In this document: in pieces, positions 41,933 to 53,647 of the stretch
How positions within the stretch are numbered: the first letter of the stretch is position 1
Layout: each line of letters opens with the position of its first letter
DNA from: Siderastrea radians
Taxonomy: Eukaryota > Cnidaria > Anthozoa > Scleractinia > Rhizangiidae
Assembly: GCA_964017195.1 (NCBI GenBank)
Contig: OZ024898.1
Span: 2,714,001-2,778,000, forward strand
DNA: 64,000 nucleotides
Reading direction: 5' to 3'
The notes under the pieces: generated by a model
What the model was told of the DNA's origin: nothing
Database searches by the model: none
The model's input: the letters and a program-made list of their open reading frames with translations, nothing else
Made by a program: the position numbers and the translations under genes

Positions 41933-44900
41933 CACTCTAGAGAAAGGAAGATCATTGGGTGTATGATACACCCAATGGAAATTCACGTAATTCACACCCA
42001 ATGGAAATTCAATGGAAGTCACGTAATGAAATAATATAATATTGATTTCGAAATTTGCGGTAAATTTTGCGGACTCGCCTATACACTGTACTTAAGAAGG
42101 TTGGAGTCAAATTCAAATTCTTTGAACGGTTTTAATTTGTAGTTTAATTGTTTCCGATGGGATGAAAGAAAATAAAACAATCTAGATGAAAGAGGAAGAG
42201 AAGGAAGGAGGGCAGGCCAAAAAACAACTAACACTGCATAAATTTGTAGTTTGTGTGCTGACTTCTAACGATGTTAAACCAGCACCCCTGAATGAGGCCT
42301 CCGCCAAACGTATTCCGCATTTTGATTAAAAACTGATGAATTCGCGCCCTATTAAAAATGTTAAATGATTGTGAAGGATGCTAAATGACTGGAATGGTGT
42401 TGAACAAAGTTTTATTGCAATCTGTATTTGCACAACAGAGTTGTACTGATGTATCCAGCAATCTTGAATGCGTGTTGAGTCTGTTTGACCGTTTTAAGTC
42501 CTTTTCAACTTTTCGAACACGATACAGTCTTAAAAGTATCTAATTCAAGTTTTACAGAAAGCGTTTCAGTCAGGAGAATGAGATTAAGCAATTCAAATAA
42601 AGTGTTATATAGAGCGGTTTTCAAATGAGTGTCGTAAAACCAAAACCAAAGTAATTACCCCAGCCAATCACAACAGACACAAATTATCCAAAGAACCAAT
42701 CAGAACTCGAAGCAAGTACATGTTACTGGCGTCAAGCGCGGGAAAAACGTGCGAGCGCGAGCAAGTCGCGACTGATTGGTTTGAGTTTTACTCCTGATTG
42801 GTCGAGAAAGTGGCGCGAGATTTTTTAACCAATCACAGAGCGAAGTAAAGCAAAACCAAAGCAAAACACGAATTACTTTCGACACTCAATTGAAAACCGC
42901 TCTATTGACATAGCATTGATCTTGAAGTAACCAAAATGTCAATACGGCTCTGCAAATGCAATTAGGACAAGAGTAACTGAATACATAATAAGAGTTTGCC
43001 TCTTACAAACACTCATCTAAAATACAAAGCTTATGTTGGTGCCTTCTGACTCTGATTTTATCAGTTATTCTCCATACAAATGTCAACTTTGTCAGCATCG
43101 ATGTTATGACCTTGATGTATATTTTGTTTTACTACCATCCTTTTGTTACTCGCGGGAAGTATTCTTTTTAAACCTGTCGTTCCAATTCCAGGTATATTCG
43201 TAGATTTATCAACCAGTGGTCATGCCTTACTTCTTTTCGTTGGAAATAATCTTATTATACAAAGCTTAGAGCCCAACCACTATTCAAAACAACCGAAGTC
43301 TATTTACCTTTCAAAGCTTCAGTACATAAATGTTCCTCAGGCGCTGTTTATGAATCTTCCTGCTTGATCGACTAACCTTGAAGTCTGTAGTCGTTGATAT
43401 ATGTATAAGTGGACTACAAAATTTATTGTTAGGAGTGTTGACCAGCCATCCATGAAGACAATACTGACAATTCTAGATAGAATTGCAAGCTCTTACAAAT
43501 CGTAGAGATTGAATAGTGCTGTCCCACTTTTAGCTGGCATAGTTAGCCTCCGGGCTGATTTATTTGGATTTGACGCTAATTACGTATTGAGGTATTCACT
43601 TGTTGTGACTTATAGAGGCCCATATTGAACGCTATTTTCATAAATGCTATCACCAAAGAATTTATAAGCACGAATTTGCCAAACTCGATCCTAGTTAGCA
43701 AAAATGATAGATGATAAGCACTCCAAGAATTCGAAAGAGCTGGTAATGATCCACGAGTGAGCTTTCATTTGAACGGTCACTCTCTAAGACTTTTTCATCG
43801 ATAAATTCACCGAGTTGGAGCAAAATTAACATGCAGTGAGTACACTTGTCTGGGAGTGCTGACAGGTTCAAGTTACACAGCTTATTCTTCTCGCTGAACT
43901 TATTAATCCTTAAACAATCCTTGTTATTTGGCGAAGGTCCCTTTTCACGATTACAATTTATCACAGCATACTATAATCCCATTTGTTCCGCTCGGTATGG
44001 TAACTTTGTAAACATATGTCAGTAGCAAACTTGACGACAAAAGTATTCAATCGAAAGCGCGTGAGACTCTTTACTTTTACTAGTTCCATGATATTCAGTA
44101 TTCTTACCCATCGACTTTTTTTCTTTCTAAAGTTAATAAAAGAACCTTAATGGGTAGGAAACGTAACAATCCTTGATGGTTGTTGGAAAATTTTATAAAT
44201 ATCTCAGAAAATGTTGAATCCTGCAAACTCTGCTGTCAATCCGTTCTATTTCTGTGCTATCTCTTCTAAAGTCTTGTCGTAATTCGTTTTCTTTAGCTAT
44301 TCAGTATTGTTTCAACGGTAAATTTGGTTGCGTAGAGATTACTCAGTCAATATTTTAAGTATGCATTTTTTTGGAGAAAAAGTTACCTAAGTAGAAAGAA
44401 GTGTTTCAGATGCTAAAGAAATTAATCTTAACTTTAAAACTAAAACGTCAACTGGAAAAAAAGTTTTTTGACATATTTAAAAATTCTCTACAGAAAGTGT
44501 CTCTTGAAAATCTAAAAATGTAGTCAAGTGAATTGGAAAAGAAAAAAGAAAGGAAAAGAAAAAAATCAAAATAAAGCTTCGAGAACTCGAGTTAGTTTAG
44601 TTTTCGCTTTAGCTTCAACTCATGAATATATGTTATTGAACTAACGTAAGGTCCGTATTGGTAGGAAACATATTTGTCGAGTTCCTCCAAAGGCGGGGTA
44701 CATAAACTTCCAAAAAAAAAAGAACAAGACCACTATCTTCCCAGTGCGGACCGAACAAGCTAGTTTAATAAAGAATTTATTATTACGGCTCTCTACAAAT
44801 ATGCGTACAGCAAAGCGTATTTCAGAAGGGAACAAACGATTTTCAGAATTTTTCATAATATCATAATATCATCGCAGAGGTTTTTGCCAAAATTATAGGC

Positions 44901-45270
44901 AAGAAAGCAAGAACAAGGTTTAGACTTCATACAAAACTGGCCACTCTTCTAAAATTTTTCCAACGCACGATTAAGTGAGGTCTTTTCGCGAGCGGTCCAT
45001 CTTAGGTGTCCGTATAGGAAAATTCGGACCCGCTCAGGGAACCAATAAGAAAGCTCCTTTTCAGCGCGGACCAGTTCAGCCATATAATAAAACATCATAA
45101 AACATAATTAAGAAGGCAACACCATGTCTTACATTGCCGTAAAATGCTTCGAGCATTGAGAACACTGTACTTACTCAAGAAATGTAGAAAGCTGGGCACT
45201 CGCCTCAGGCCCCTGTTTTCCATGCATTTTGCTCGTGTTTTCAAGTGCCCGCAGAATTTTTAACGAAATA
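41933..45270 (+). repeat. Segmental duplication, copy 1 (non-coding)
   Basis: Collinear with 46393-48945 from ACTCTAGAGAAAGGAAG to TTTGCTCGTGTT.TCAA.TGCCC. Copy 1 is longer because of a MITE (42612-42902) and about 535 bp at 44592-45128 missing from copy 2. Starts with an 11-bp-arm stem-loop (CATTGGGTGTATGATACACC at 41953 onward). No reading frame is shared by both copies. Confidence 0.88.
42612..42902. mobile_element. MITE, 291 bp, TA target duplication, proven by empty site
   Basis: Inverted ends GAGCGGTTTTCAA.TGAGTGTCG (left) and the reverse at the right, flanked by TA (42610-42611 and 42903-42904). Duplication copy 2 has the unoccupied site at about 47074-47081. The GAGCGGT ends recur at 60090-60548. 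TA duplication fits a Tc1/mariner-type parent. No ORF-encoded transposase. Confidence 0.92.
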
Positions 45271-45273
45271 TTA

Positions 45274-45486
45274 GGCCCAGTAGAAACAGATGCAACGTTT
45301 CCGTTCTACAATGTTCAAAATTGTTAAATTCTACATATTATGGCAATCAAATTCCGTTCAACGCCATCCAGCATCATTCACCATCGTCCAACATTATTCA
45401 ACAGGATTGCCAAACGTGTGTAACCGTTGAATTCAACAATGTTGAACTTTGTTGAATGGAAATGTTGCATCCGTTTGCACGGGGCC
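45274..45486. mobile_element. MITE, 213 bp, TTA target duplication
   Basis: GGCCCAGTAGAAACAGATGC at the left and, reversed, GGCCCCGTGCAAACGGATGC at the right; inverted similarity covers about 29 bp. TTA at 45271-45273 and 45487-45489 is a 3-bp duplication, as made by PIF/Harbinger-type transposases. The interior is rich in GTTCAACA/TTGTTGAA words. Confidence 0.8.
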
Positions 45487-46392
45487 TTACATGCAAATCA
45501 ACCCTCAGTCCGCCGGGTAGATTAGCGGCAAATAGTATAGGTAATTAAGTTGACCTACTGAATCACATTAAGCTAAGAAATTGAAAAATAAAGACATTCG
45601 TGATCGAGATAACATCCATATGTTTCTCTACAAAGACCACAGAAGTCTTGCAAAGCGTTATTTTGAAATTTTACTATTTATGCCTCAGTTGAAATATTTG
45701 TTGTACGTTGGAAAACCATTACACGGATGTAGACGAAGATGTCAGTTATGCCCTCGTTCTGACACTCCCCGGATGTCTTAAGTAGAGGTGTGTCAGTTCG
45801 CCTTCAACAAATTCAAATAACTTGCATCTAACTCTCGTGAGCGGAACTATGAAGTACTAGCTTAAGGCCTTATCTCATATCAAACTTAATAAGTAATTGT
45901 TGTGGTTTGAGCTTTGAGGAATGAAACCCCTAACTAAAGATCTGGCGTTGCTGCCTATAAGGAATTTTTGTGGATGGTATTTTGTCATACACTGCTTTGC
46001 AGCGTTTTGTGCCGCTAGATTTGTGTAATGTATAAGGTTGCGCGAACGTAACTAGTGCCAGTCCCCAACCGGCATTAGAGAGAAAACTCGGTGGAGGAGG
46101 TAGAGTTCCTATTTTTTCACGTATCGGAGGTAATCCAGCCGCCTTCTTTACAATCTAACATAAGCAATTTTTGTTTACACACACACAAAAACAATAAAGA
46201 AACTATACGAAAATGTATAAATTTACCCACTGATAACGTCATACCATATTTCAAGAACTGATAGTCAAATTTTGAATCTTGATGATCGTTCAATAGTGGC
46301 ATTGTTTTCAATAACCAAACGGTAAGCTTTTTGTGCCTTAGCCTTTTTTCTTTACACGCCACGCGATCTGTCAAATATGGTCTGAAGCTTGT

Positions 46393-48945
46393 GACTCTAG
46401 AGAAAGGAAGATCATTGGGTGTATGATACACCCAATGGAAATTCACGTAATTCACACCCAATGGAAATTCAATGGAAGTCACGTAAGGAAATAATATAAT
46501 ATTGATTTCGAAATTTGCGGTAAATTTTGCGGACTCGCCTATACACTGTACTCAAGAAGGTCGGGATCAAAATTTCAAATTCTTTGAACGGTTTTGTAGT
46601 TTTAATTCTTTCCGGTGGGATGAAAGAGAATAAAGCAGTTTAGATGAAAGAGGAAGAGAAGGAAGGAGGGCAGGCCAAAGAACAACAAACACTGCATAAA
46701 TTTGTAATTTGTATGCTGACTTCTAACGATGTTTTAAAATAGGCACCACTGAATGGGGCCTCGACCAAACGTTTTCCGCATTTTGATTCAAACTGTTGAA
46801 TTTGCACCCTTTTAAAAATGTTAAATGATTGTGAAGGATGTTAAATGATGTGGAATGGTGTTGAACAGAGTTTTATTGCCACCATCATTTGCACAACAGA
46901 GTTGTACCTGTATTCAACAATCTTGGATGCTTGTTAAGTCCATTTGACCGTTTTAAGTTTTAAGTCCTTTTCAACTTTTGGAATACAATACAGTCTGAAA
47001 AGAATCTAATACACGTTTTACAGAAAGCGCTTCAGTTAGGAGAATGAGATTAAGCAATTCAAATAAAGTATTATGTATTGACATAGCTTTGATCTTGAAA
47101 TAACCAAAATGTCAATACGGCCCTGCGAATGTAATTAGCACAAGAGCAACTGGATACACAACACGAGTTGGCCTCTCATGAACACCCATCCAAAATATAA
47201 AGCTTATATGGGTGCCTATTGTCTCTATTTTCAATTTGTCAGTTATTCTTCATACAAATTACAACTTTGGCAGCATCGTTAAGTTATGACATGCATTTAT
47301 TTTATGTCTTTTTGCTGCCCTCCTTATATTACTCACGGGTAGTATTCGTTTTTAAGCCGGCCGTTCCAATCCTAAGAATATTCGTAGACTTATCACACAG
47401 TAGTATTGCCTGACTTCTATTCCTTGGAAATAATCTCATTATACAGAGCTTTGAGTCCAGCCACTATTTAAAAACAACTGAAATCTATTTACCTTGCAAA
47501 GCTTCAGTGCGTCAATGTCCCTCAGGTGCTGTTTATGAATCTTTGCTGCTTGATCGACTAACCTTAAAGTCTGTAATCTTTGATATCGAGCTGAAAGTTG
47601 TCACGTATAGTTTATTTTTAGGAGCGTTAGCTAGCCATCCATGAAGACAATACTGAAAATTCTAGATAGAAGTAAAAGCTCTTGCACATCGCCAAAAACA
47701 GTACAATCACAAGCGCAAACACAAAAAAGCCACCGGGCTGATTTATTTGGATTTGACGCTAATTACGTATTGAGGTATTCACTTGTTGTGACCCATAGAG
47801 ACCCATATTGAACGCCATTTTCATAAATGTTATCACCAAAGAGTGAAAAAGCACGAATTTGCCTAACTGGACCCTACTTAGCAAAAATTGCCAAATCATA
47901 AGTACTCCAAGAATTCGAAAGAACTGGTCAGGATTCGTGAGTAAGCTTTCACTTAAACGGTCAATCTCCAATACTACTCCATCCATGACTTACATGACTA
48001 AGACTGGGAATGATGACAGGTTTAAGATACATAGATTATTCTTCTAGCTGAACTTACTAATCCTTAAACAATCCTCGTTATTTGGCGAAGGTTCCCTTTC
48101 ACGATTAGAATTTATCACAGTGTAACGTAATCCCATTTGTTCCGCTCGGTATGGTAACTTGGCAAACATATCTCAATAGCAAACTTGAAATCAAAAGTAT
48201 TCAATCGAAAGTGCGTGAGACTCTTTACCTTTATCTGTACCATGATATTCAGTATTCTTACCCACCGACAAACTTTGCGCTGATTAAATCAAGGTCAGGA
48301 TAAATAGAGAAAATGCAGTAATATGAGAATAAGAGCTTCATATTATTACAGATTTTAAAAGCTAACATTCAGCGCATTCATTTTTTCTTTCTAAAGTTAA
48401 TGAAACAACTGAAGACTTTAATGGGTAGGAAACGTAACAATCCTTGATGGTTGTTGGACAATTTAATAAATAACTCAGACGATATTGTACCCTGCAAATT
48501 CTGTCAATCTTTTCTATTTATAATTCGTTTACTTTACCAATTCAATATTGTTTCAGCGGTAGATTTTGCACGCATTCTTTTGGAGAAAAAGTTACCCTAC
48601 TTTCAACAGAGGTTGTTTAGATGTTAAAGAAATCAAACTTAACTTTTAAACTAACACGTCAACTGAAAAAAATGTGCTTGACGTACTAAATTTTCTGTAG
48701 CAATTTTCTATTAAAAATCTAAGAATATAGTCAAAGTGACTTGGAAAAAGTTGAGACAAACCCAGTGAAGAATAAAGCTTCAAGAACTCATTGTTATAAG
48801 ATGTTTCGAGCATTTGCGAACACTTTACTTACCAGAGACACGTGGAAAACTAGGTACCTGCATCGAGATTGTGCTTTCCGTATACATTATTTTTGCTCGT
48901 GTTCTCAACTGCCCAAAGCATTTGGCAAGTCGTAGCGATAAATGT
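46393..48945 (+). repeat. Segmental duplication, copy 2 (non-coding)
   Basis: Partner of 41933-45270. It lacks both extra inserts of copy 1 but has about 110 bp of its own near 48268-48378. It ends about 180 bp before the start codon of receptor 9. Confidence 0.88.
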
Positions 48946-49127
48946 ACTTGAATTTTACTGGCTGCACTGTTCGAAGCTATACTTGATCATTTTTTTTTCT
49001 TTTTTCTGGTTTTTTTTTGTCTTGTTTTTTTTTTTCTGTCATAGACTACCCGCCGATAAAACGTTCGGTCTTCTAAGTCCGTTTTCCTGATCGCCATATT
49101 TATCCATGCAATTTCATCGCTACAAAC

Positions 49128-50246
49128 ATGGATGAAGAGAATCTGCAAAGGCTCTTGAACGATTTGAAAAACAGAAGCAAAACGACTGTTGTATTTGAAT
49201 CGGGTTTAATTTTGCTGATTATTGTGATTGCGTTTCTAGGCAATTTTCTTATCATCTGTGTGGTTTACAAGAATCCAAGACTTCGTACTGTTACTAACAT
49301 GTTCTTGGTCGGTTTATCTATTGCTGATATTCTAACTTCATCATTAGTGATGCCGTTTACAGCATCTATCTTTATACACGGAAAATGGGTGTTTGGTGAA
49401 GGCGCTTGTGTCTTTCAAGGGGTGTTCAGTCTTTGTCTAGTGTGGATCTCTCTACACATGGTGACACTGATGGCTATAAATCGATACTTTTGTGTCCGAA
49501 GACCACGATTATATCGGAAATGGTTCACTAAAAAGACCACGTATGCCATGATTGCAACGATCAGCACTCTTCCTTTCGTTTTGACTATTTCACCTTATTT
49601 GAGCGGGCTAGTAACTTACATCTTTCGTCCGGGAAAAGCCGCTTGTTTTATGACATTTGATTCTGACCGAAAACTTGGAAAAATAGCTTATACCTTTTTT
49701 CTCTTGATTATTTACACAGTGTTACCCATGGCGCTTATTGGAGTGTGCTATTACAAAGTTTTTCGTACGGTTAAGCAGCATGCAGTTGCAACAAAAAACA
49801 CGCTACGGTTACGCACTCGTCAGCCGGGTGATTTGAGTTCGGAAGAAATGCGAATGACAAAACTGCTTCTAGTTCTTGTGGTTGCTTTTATCATCTGTTG
49901 GGTTCCCGTAATTACAGTGGATTTTCTCAACGCCATAATGGGAACGGGAAGCCTGCCTCGGGTGGCATATGCCACCTACATTTTGTTCGCGTTTGGAAGC
50001 AGTTGCATCAATCCAATCGTATGCTTGACACTCAACGGGAAAATTCGCCGGGAGGCAAGGAAAGTTATATTTTTCAAAAGACTGAGGCAGGTGGAGGATG
50101 CCGAACTAACGAAAGAAACAAAGCCAGAACTCACAATAATCCATGTTAAGGAAAAGGAAGGAAAACGATTAGAAACAACAACAGGTGAAGATTTGCAAAT
50201 TAATGAAATGAGAACAACAAAGGCTCAAGACAGTTCGTACATATAA
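49128..50246 (+). CDS. Rhodopsin-like class A GPCR (receptor 9, L3.40 group)
   Basis: Intronless, 372 aa from the ATG at 49128. Landmarks: N39; D67 in LSIAD; C94 with C173 in ECL2 (FRPGKAACF); L110-region Leu at 3.40; N118-R119-Y120; P200 and Y208 in TM5; E240 in SSEEMRMTK; CWVP with W258 and P260. TM7 ends NPIVC at 295-299, so Y7.53 is Cys, which should weaken the active-state water network. The tail of about 73 aa is rich in Lys, Glu and Thr. Relatives in the window: receptor 2 and receptor 8. AATAAA at 50574-50579 is the first downstream polyadenylation candidate. Poly-T tract directly upstream at about 48990-49035. Confidence 0.89.
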   Translation: MDEENLQRLLNDLKNRSKTTVVFESGLILLIIVIAFLGNFLIICVVYKNPRLRTVTNMFLVGLSIADILTSSLVMPFTASIFIHGKWVFGEGACVFQGVFSLCLVWISLHMVTLMAINRYFCVRRPRLYRKWFTKKTTYAMIATISTLPFVLTISPYLSGLVTYIFRPGKAACFMTFDSDRKLGKIAYTFFLLIIYTVLPMALIGVCYYKVFRTVKQHAVATKNTLRLRTRQPGDLSSEEMRMTKLLLVLVVAFIICWVPVITVDFLNAIMGTGSLPRVAYATYILFAFGSSCINPIVCLTLNGKIRREARKVIFFKRLRQVEDAELTKETKPELTIIHVKEKEGKRLETTTGEDLQINEMRTTKAQDSSYI

Positions 50247-52534
50247 TAGCTGTTTTCCTCAGCTATAATTTTTTCCTATTTTGATAAAAGGAAGGCTTCC
50301 AGGAAAACTTAATGGCGAGCCACAACTTCAACAGAGACCGTCTCAACGGAGACGACATTAATTGAAGTTTTCAAAAGTAATATGCATTAAGAAAGCTTAC
50401 ACACGCAAATAGAAAAGACCCAATGGAGGAGGGGGAAAGGCACACATGATTAAAAAAAGGCAAGATCAGTTACTGCATTTATATGTGAGACACGATTATA
50501 AAAGGAATTCGCCAAAGCTTATATCAAAATATTACGGCACATTATACTCAATTACTTAATTGCAGATAATAGCAATAAATGCATTATCACGGCATAAATT
50601 TCATATCGTCGTCAAAGGTGTTTATGCCTAGACCACTCTTTCCTAAAAAGGGGTGGACTAGGAATTCTTAGAAGTTGCTAGCTTGTCGTCCAGTGGTTTG
50701 TATGCATTGCATGCGTGTGGTTTGTATGCAGTGTTGTTTATTTCAGAAGAAACTGTACGTATGGTATCAAAATGTATCAGCTAGTAAAGTCGGTTCTGGA
50801 ATAAGATATTAGCCTTAACTCACTCGCTTTCTATAACGTAGTGCAGCTTATGATATATAACGATCAACTTTATAGTTTGTTCATTTGCTATTTTTTCCAG
50901 AATTTTATCTTTGGTAGCCCTTGCCCGTGATTGAAAGGGTGATATTCACCTTAAAAATGTTAAAAGCAAAATCTTAGTTTAATGAACATACAGTAAATGC
51001 TAAAACACGATGAAAATTCATTAACTGCACTCTTAATTGTATTGAAAACATTTTATTGTATTTTTATCAATAAACCTTAAGTTTTTAAATCGACACGATT
51101 TTTTTGAAGTGTGATATCCTGAAACGACCGTTTAGCGCACGTAACATTCAGCTTATAATTAAAGGGGACAGTGGCTAAAAGACAAATTTTAATTGCCAGT
51201 AATATGACTGGCGTCTATTGGGTATAACCAATGATGTGTTTTTTAGAGTTTCGAGAGCAATTTGAAATGCAGTTCTATTTTCTTGAAAACATTTGAAATT
51301 GATTTATTCATATTGATTTTAATAATTTTACAACATAATGTGTCTTAAGGGTTTCAAACGCAGTTTATGTTAAATGCAAACCTATTATCTTAAAAACATT
51401 TGAAATTGGTTTATTTAGATTGATTTTTAATTTGTAAAAAAAACGAGTTACATTTCTTTCACTCCCAGGGTCAAATCTTGAGTTGTAATGTGTTTTTAAC
51501 TTTTGAAAGGTTCAGTCAGTATTCTCCCATGATCTTTGTTGTTTCAACTTTCGTCGACCAGGAAACTAAATATACATGCATCATTTTCTTTTGAAAGTTA
51601 TTGAGAGTTAAAAGGCAACGAAAAAGAATAATTACTTTGGAAATTCTGTAGAAGCGATCAGTGTTGAAACAAAACCAACTTTTCCAATCTTGTGAAAAGG
51701 CAGACCAAAAGCTGTAAGGCGGCGTCACAAGGCAAATTGTCTCGTAGTAATTCCGCCAACAGAAATTTTTAAACTTCAGGAAATGTTCGTCGTCAGGTGT
51801 GTTACACTGGGCATTTTTTGTACAACTTGTGTGGAATTTTGTTGCAGGACAAGTTGCACAAAACGCTGTCTAACTTAAGACCTCCTTTAACCTTTACAGA
51901 CACAAGAAATGGTCTTAAAATGTTTTTTTTTATTACTACTAAAAGCGAAACATCCGTAATTTTGATGCTTTGTTATTGATAAGCCTTAGTTTGAAAGCTG
52001 AAATGAAAAATACATAAATTTTAGCCACCGTTATTTGCAGGTGAAAACAGTATATTGCGTTGAAAATCCATAAAACTTTTCAATAAAGTCTGGGTCATTT
52101 TAAGTTAACAATTTATTAGCACAAGGAAAAGAAATATTACGAATTAAATGGGCTTAGATTTGAAAGGAAATTTAAAATTGCAATTAACAAAGCGTTTATT
52201 GGGTGCAACCGTATATTTTGACAAGGTAATGTGGCTTAAGGGCTTCAAGCGTATGTTGTTTTCAAATGCAATTTTATTCACTTGTAAACGTTTGAAAATG
52301 ATTTATTTACATTGATTTTTAATTTGTTGAGAAAAAAAAGTTAGGTGAAATTTTTACTTTCAAGCTCAAATTCTGAGTCTTTTTTTGGTTCTAAGTTCTT
52401 AATCTTTTGGTGAAATCCTAAAGTGCGGCCAGTGAAATAAAGCAGTTCTTTCCATACACGTGCCGTTTGTTTTTGCAAAATGAAACTTGGCATTGTTTTT
52501 TAATCTATGAAGTTGCCTATTGGCAGTGTAAGGA
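50247..52534. other. Intergenic between convergent receptors 9 and 10
   Basis: 3' flanks of two receptors. Contains degenerate repeated units at 51233-51450 and 52195-52345; otherwise featureless and AT-rich. Confidence 0.5.
51233..52345 (+). repeat. Three degenerate copies of a 110-150 bp unit
   Basis: Units at about 51233-51325, 51326-51450 and 52195-52345 share, in order, AATGTG.CTTAAGGG.TTCAA.CG, a TGCAA.(T)CTATT stretch, (C)TTGAAAACATTTGAAATTG and TTTATT..(C)ATTGATTTTTAAT. The first two are adjacent, the third is 750 bp away. Confidence 0.6.
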
Positions 52535-53563
52535 CTAAATGAGGTTTTCATCTGCTTTGCTAATTCGACTATCCTCTATGTATACAGAGTCATTAGTCAC
52601 TGAGGCAGTTAATGGGCAGTTTTGGCCGCGCGTTTTACAGCAACGACAGAATCTCATGAATGCACGCCTGTAATCTGCCTTATAAAATGAATAAATTAAC
52701 GGATCTGCTAATGCGTTTCCAACCAAAGAATAAAGCGAAACTTGGAGAAAGACGTCTGGAATTAATTCAGGAAAACCTATTACACCGAAAAAATTGATTA
52801 TGATTAACGGAAGCCAACAAACCCCAAATGTTCCTCCGACTAATGCGAAGACCTTCGCTACTTTTACTTCGGCAGAAATGTTCGATGATCGTCTTTTTGA
52901 GCCTTTTCGCGATTGTTTGTGTGGATGATTTTCTATTCTTGAATTGGTTTCAGTCATCTCAATCATCATTTTCACTTGCCGTCTTGTTGCACGGAATATC
53001 CGACTATACGCCCAACATATCAGCACGGTGCATACTGTCACAATGCTCACCAAGAGGCCTTGGTAAATGCGTTCCGCTAATAATTTGATATCGTCCTGAT
53101 ACTCCCAAAATATCGGTATAATCGCTAGTAAGAATGGTATAGTCCACACCAGGGCCAATATCTTGTAGACGACCGCTCGCGTCACCTTCGATCTGTAAGT
53201 GAGAGGGTTTAAGACCGCTTGGTAACGATCCCATGTAATGCCACAGAAGTTAAAAAGATACGCGAATAGGATGTAGGCAATTATATACGGGGTAATTGCC
53301 AAGCTCGCTAGATAGGTCGGCAAGAACACTGTAGCAACCATCAGATCGCTTATCGCCAAGCTAACAATAAAAGTGTTAGTTATCGTCCGAAGAGCGCGGT
53401 AACGGGCGAAAAGCGTGCATACAAGAGCGTTTGAAATCACAACCGCGCATCCTATCACGGTGAGGGAAACAGCATGCGTGAGATCGAGCTCCGCTGAGTC
53501 AGTTTCGCCGTTTTGTTTAGTTTCCTTGGTGGCTGTTAAATTGTCATCGTGATTTTTCTCCAT
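52535..53563 (-). CDS. Rhodopsin-like class A GPCR, canonical DRY outlier (receptor 10)
   Basis: Intronless, 342 aa from the ATG at 53563. The frame is open 19 codons further to a TTG, with no ATG. Landmarks: N-glycosylation candidate NLT at 8-10; N45; D73 in LAISD; D112-R113-Y114 (true DRY, unlike the others); E232 in SAEVKVAKV; CWLP with W250 and P252; DPLIY at 287-291. ICL3 is long (about 45 aa) and basic. Odd features: position 3.25 is Leu and ECL2 has no Cys, so the conserved disulfide is missing altogether; TM5 has Cys where P5.50 is expected. TM3 lacks D3.32, so a classical amine ligand is unlikely. It may recall adenosine- or amine-type orphan receptors; no close assignment possible. 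Confidence 0.88.
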   Translation of the reverse strand: MEKNHDDNLTATKETKQNGETDSAELDLTHAVSLTVIGCAVVISNALVCTLFARYRALRTITNTFIVSLAISDLMVATVFLPTYLASLAITPYIIAYILFAYLFNFCGITWDRYQAVLNPLTYRSKVTRAVVYKILALVWTIPFLLAIIPIFWEYQDDIKLLAERIYQGLLVSIVTVCTVLICWAYSRIFRATRRQVKMMIEMTETNSRIENHPHKQSRKGSKRRSSNISAEVKVAKVFALVGGTFGVCWLPLIIINFFGVIGFPELIPDVFLQVSLYSLVGNALADPLIYSFYKADYRRAFMRFCRCCKTRGQNCPLTASVTNDSVYIEDSRISKADENLI

Positions 53564-53639
53564 TCCTTCCAAGATCTTGGCGGTGAAAATAGCAACAGTG
53601 TTGCTATCTGCAGCTAACAATGTCTCGCTGTTTACAGAC

Positions 53640-53647
53640 CTTTATAG
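53640..53647 (-). promoter_or_regulatory. TATA-box candidate of receptor 10
   Basis: CTATAAAG on the minus strand, 77 bp before the ATG at 53563, which would place the transcription start 45-50 bp before the start codon. No other receptor in the window shows so clear a TATA word at this distance. Confidence 0.4.

Larger units (their letters stand above)
41489..49127. other. 7.6-kb gene-free stretch, mostly a two-copy segmental duplication
   Basis: Made up of duplication copies at 41933-45270 and 46393-48945, two MITEs inside the first copy and about 1.1 kb of unmatched sequence between the copies (45490-46392). Open frames of 60-121 codons are not preserved between copies and are not called. 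Confidence 0.6.

Noticed and set aside
721..53620. Receptor starts at TTG codons upstream of the first ATG
   Set aside because: Eukaryotic nuclear genes; in each case the next in-frame ATG gives an N-terminus equivalent to its paralogues.
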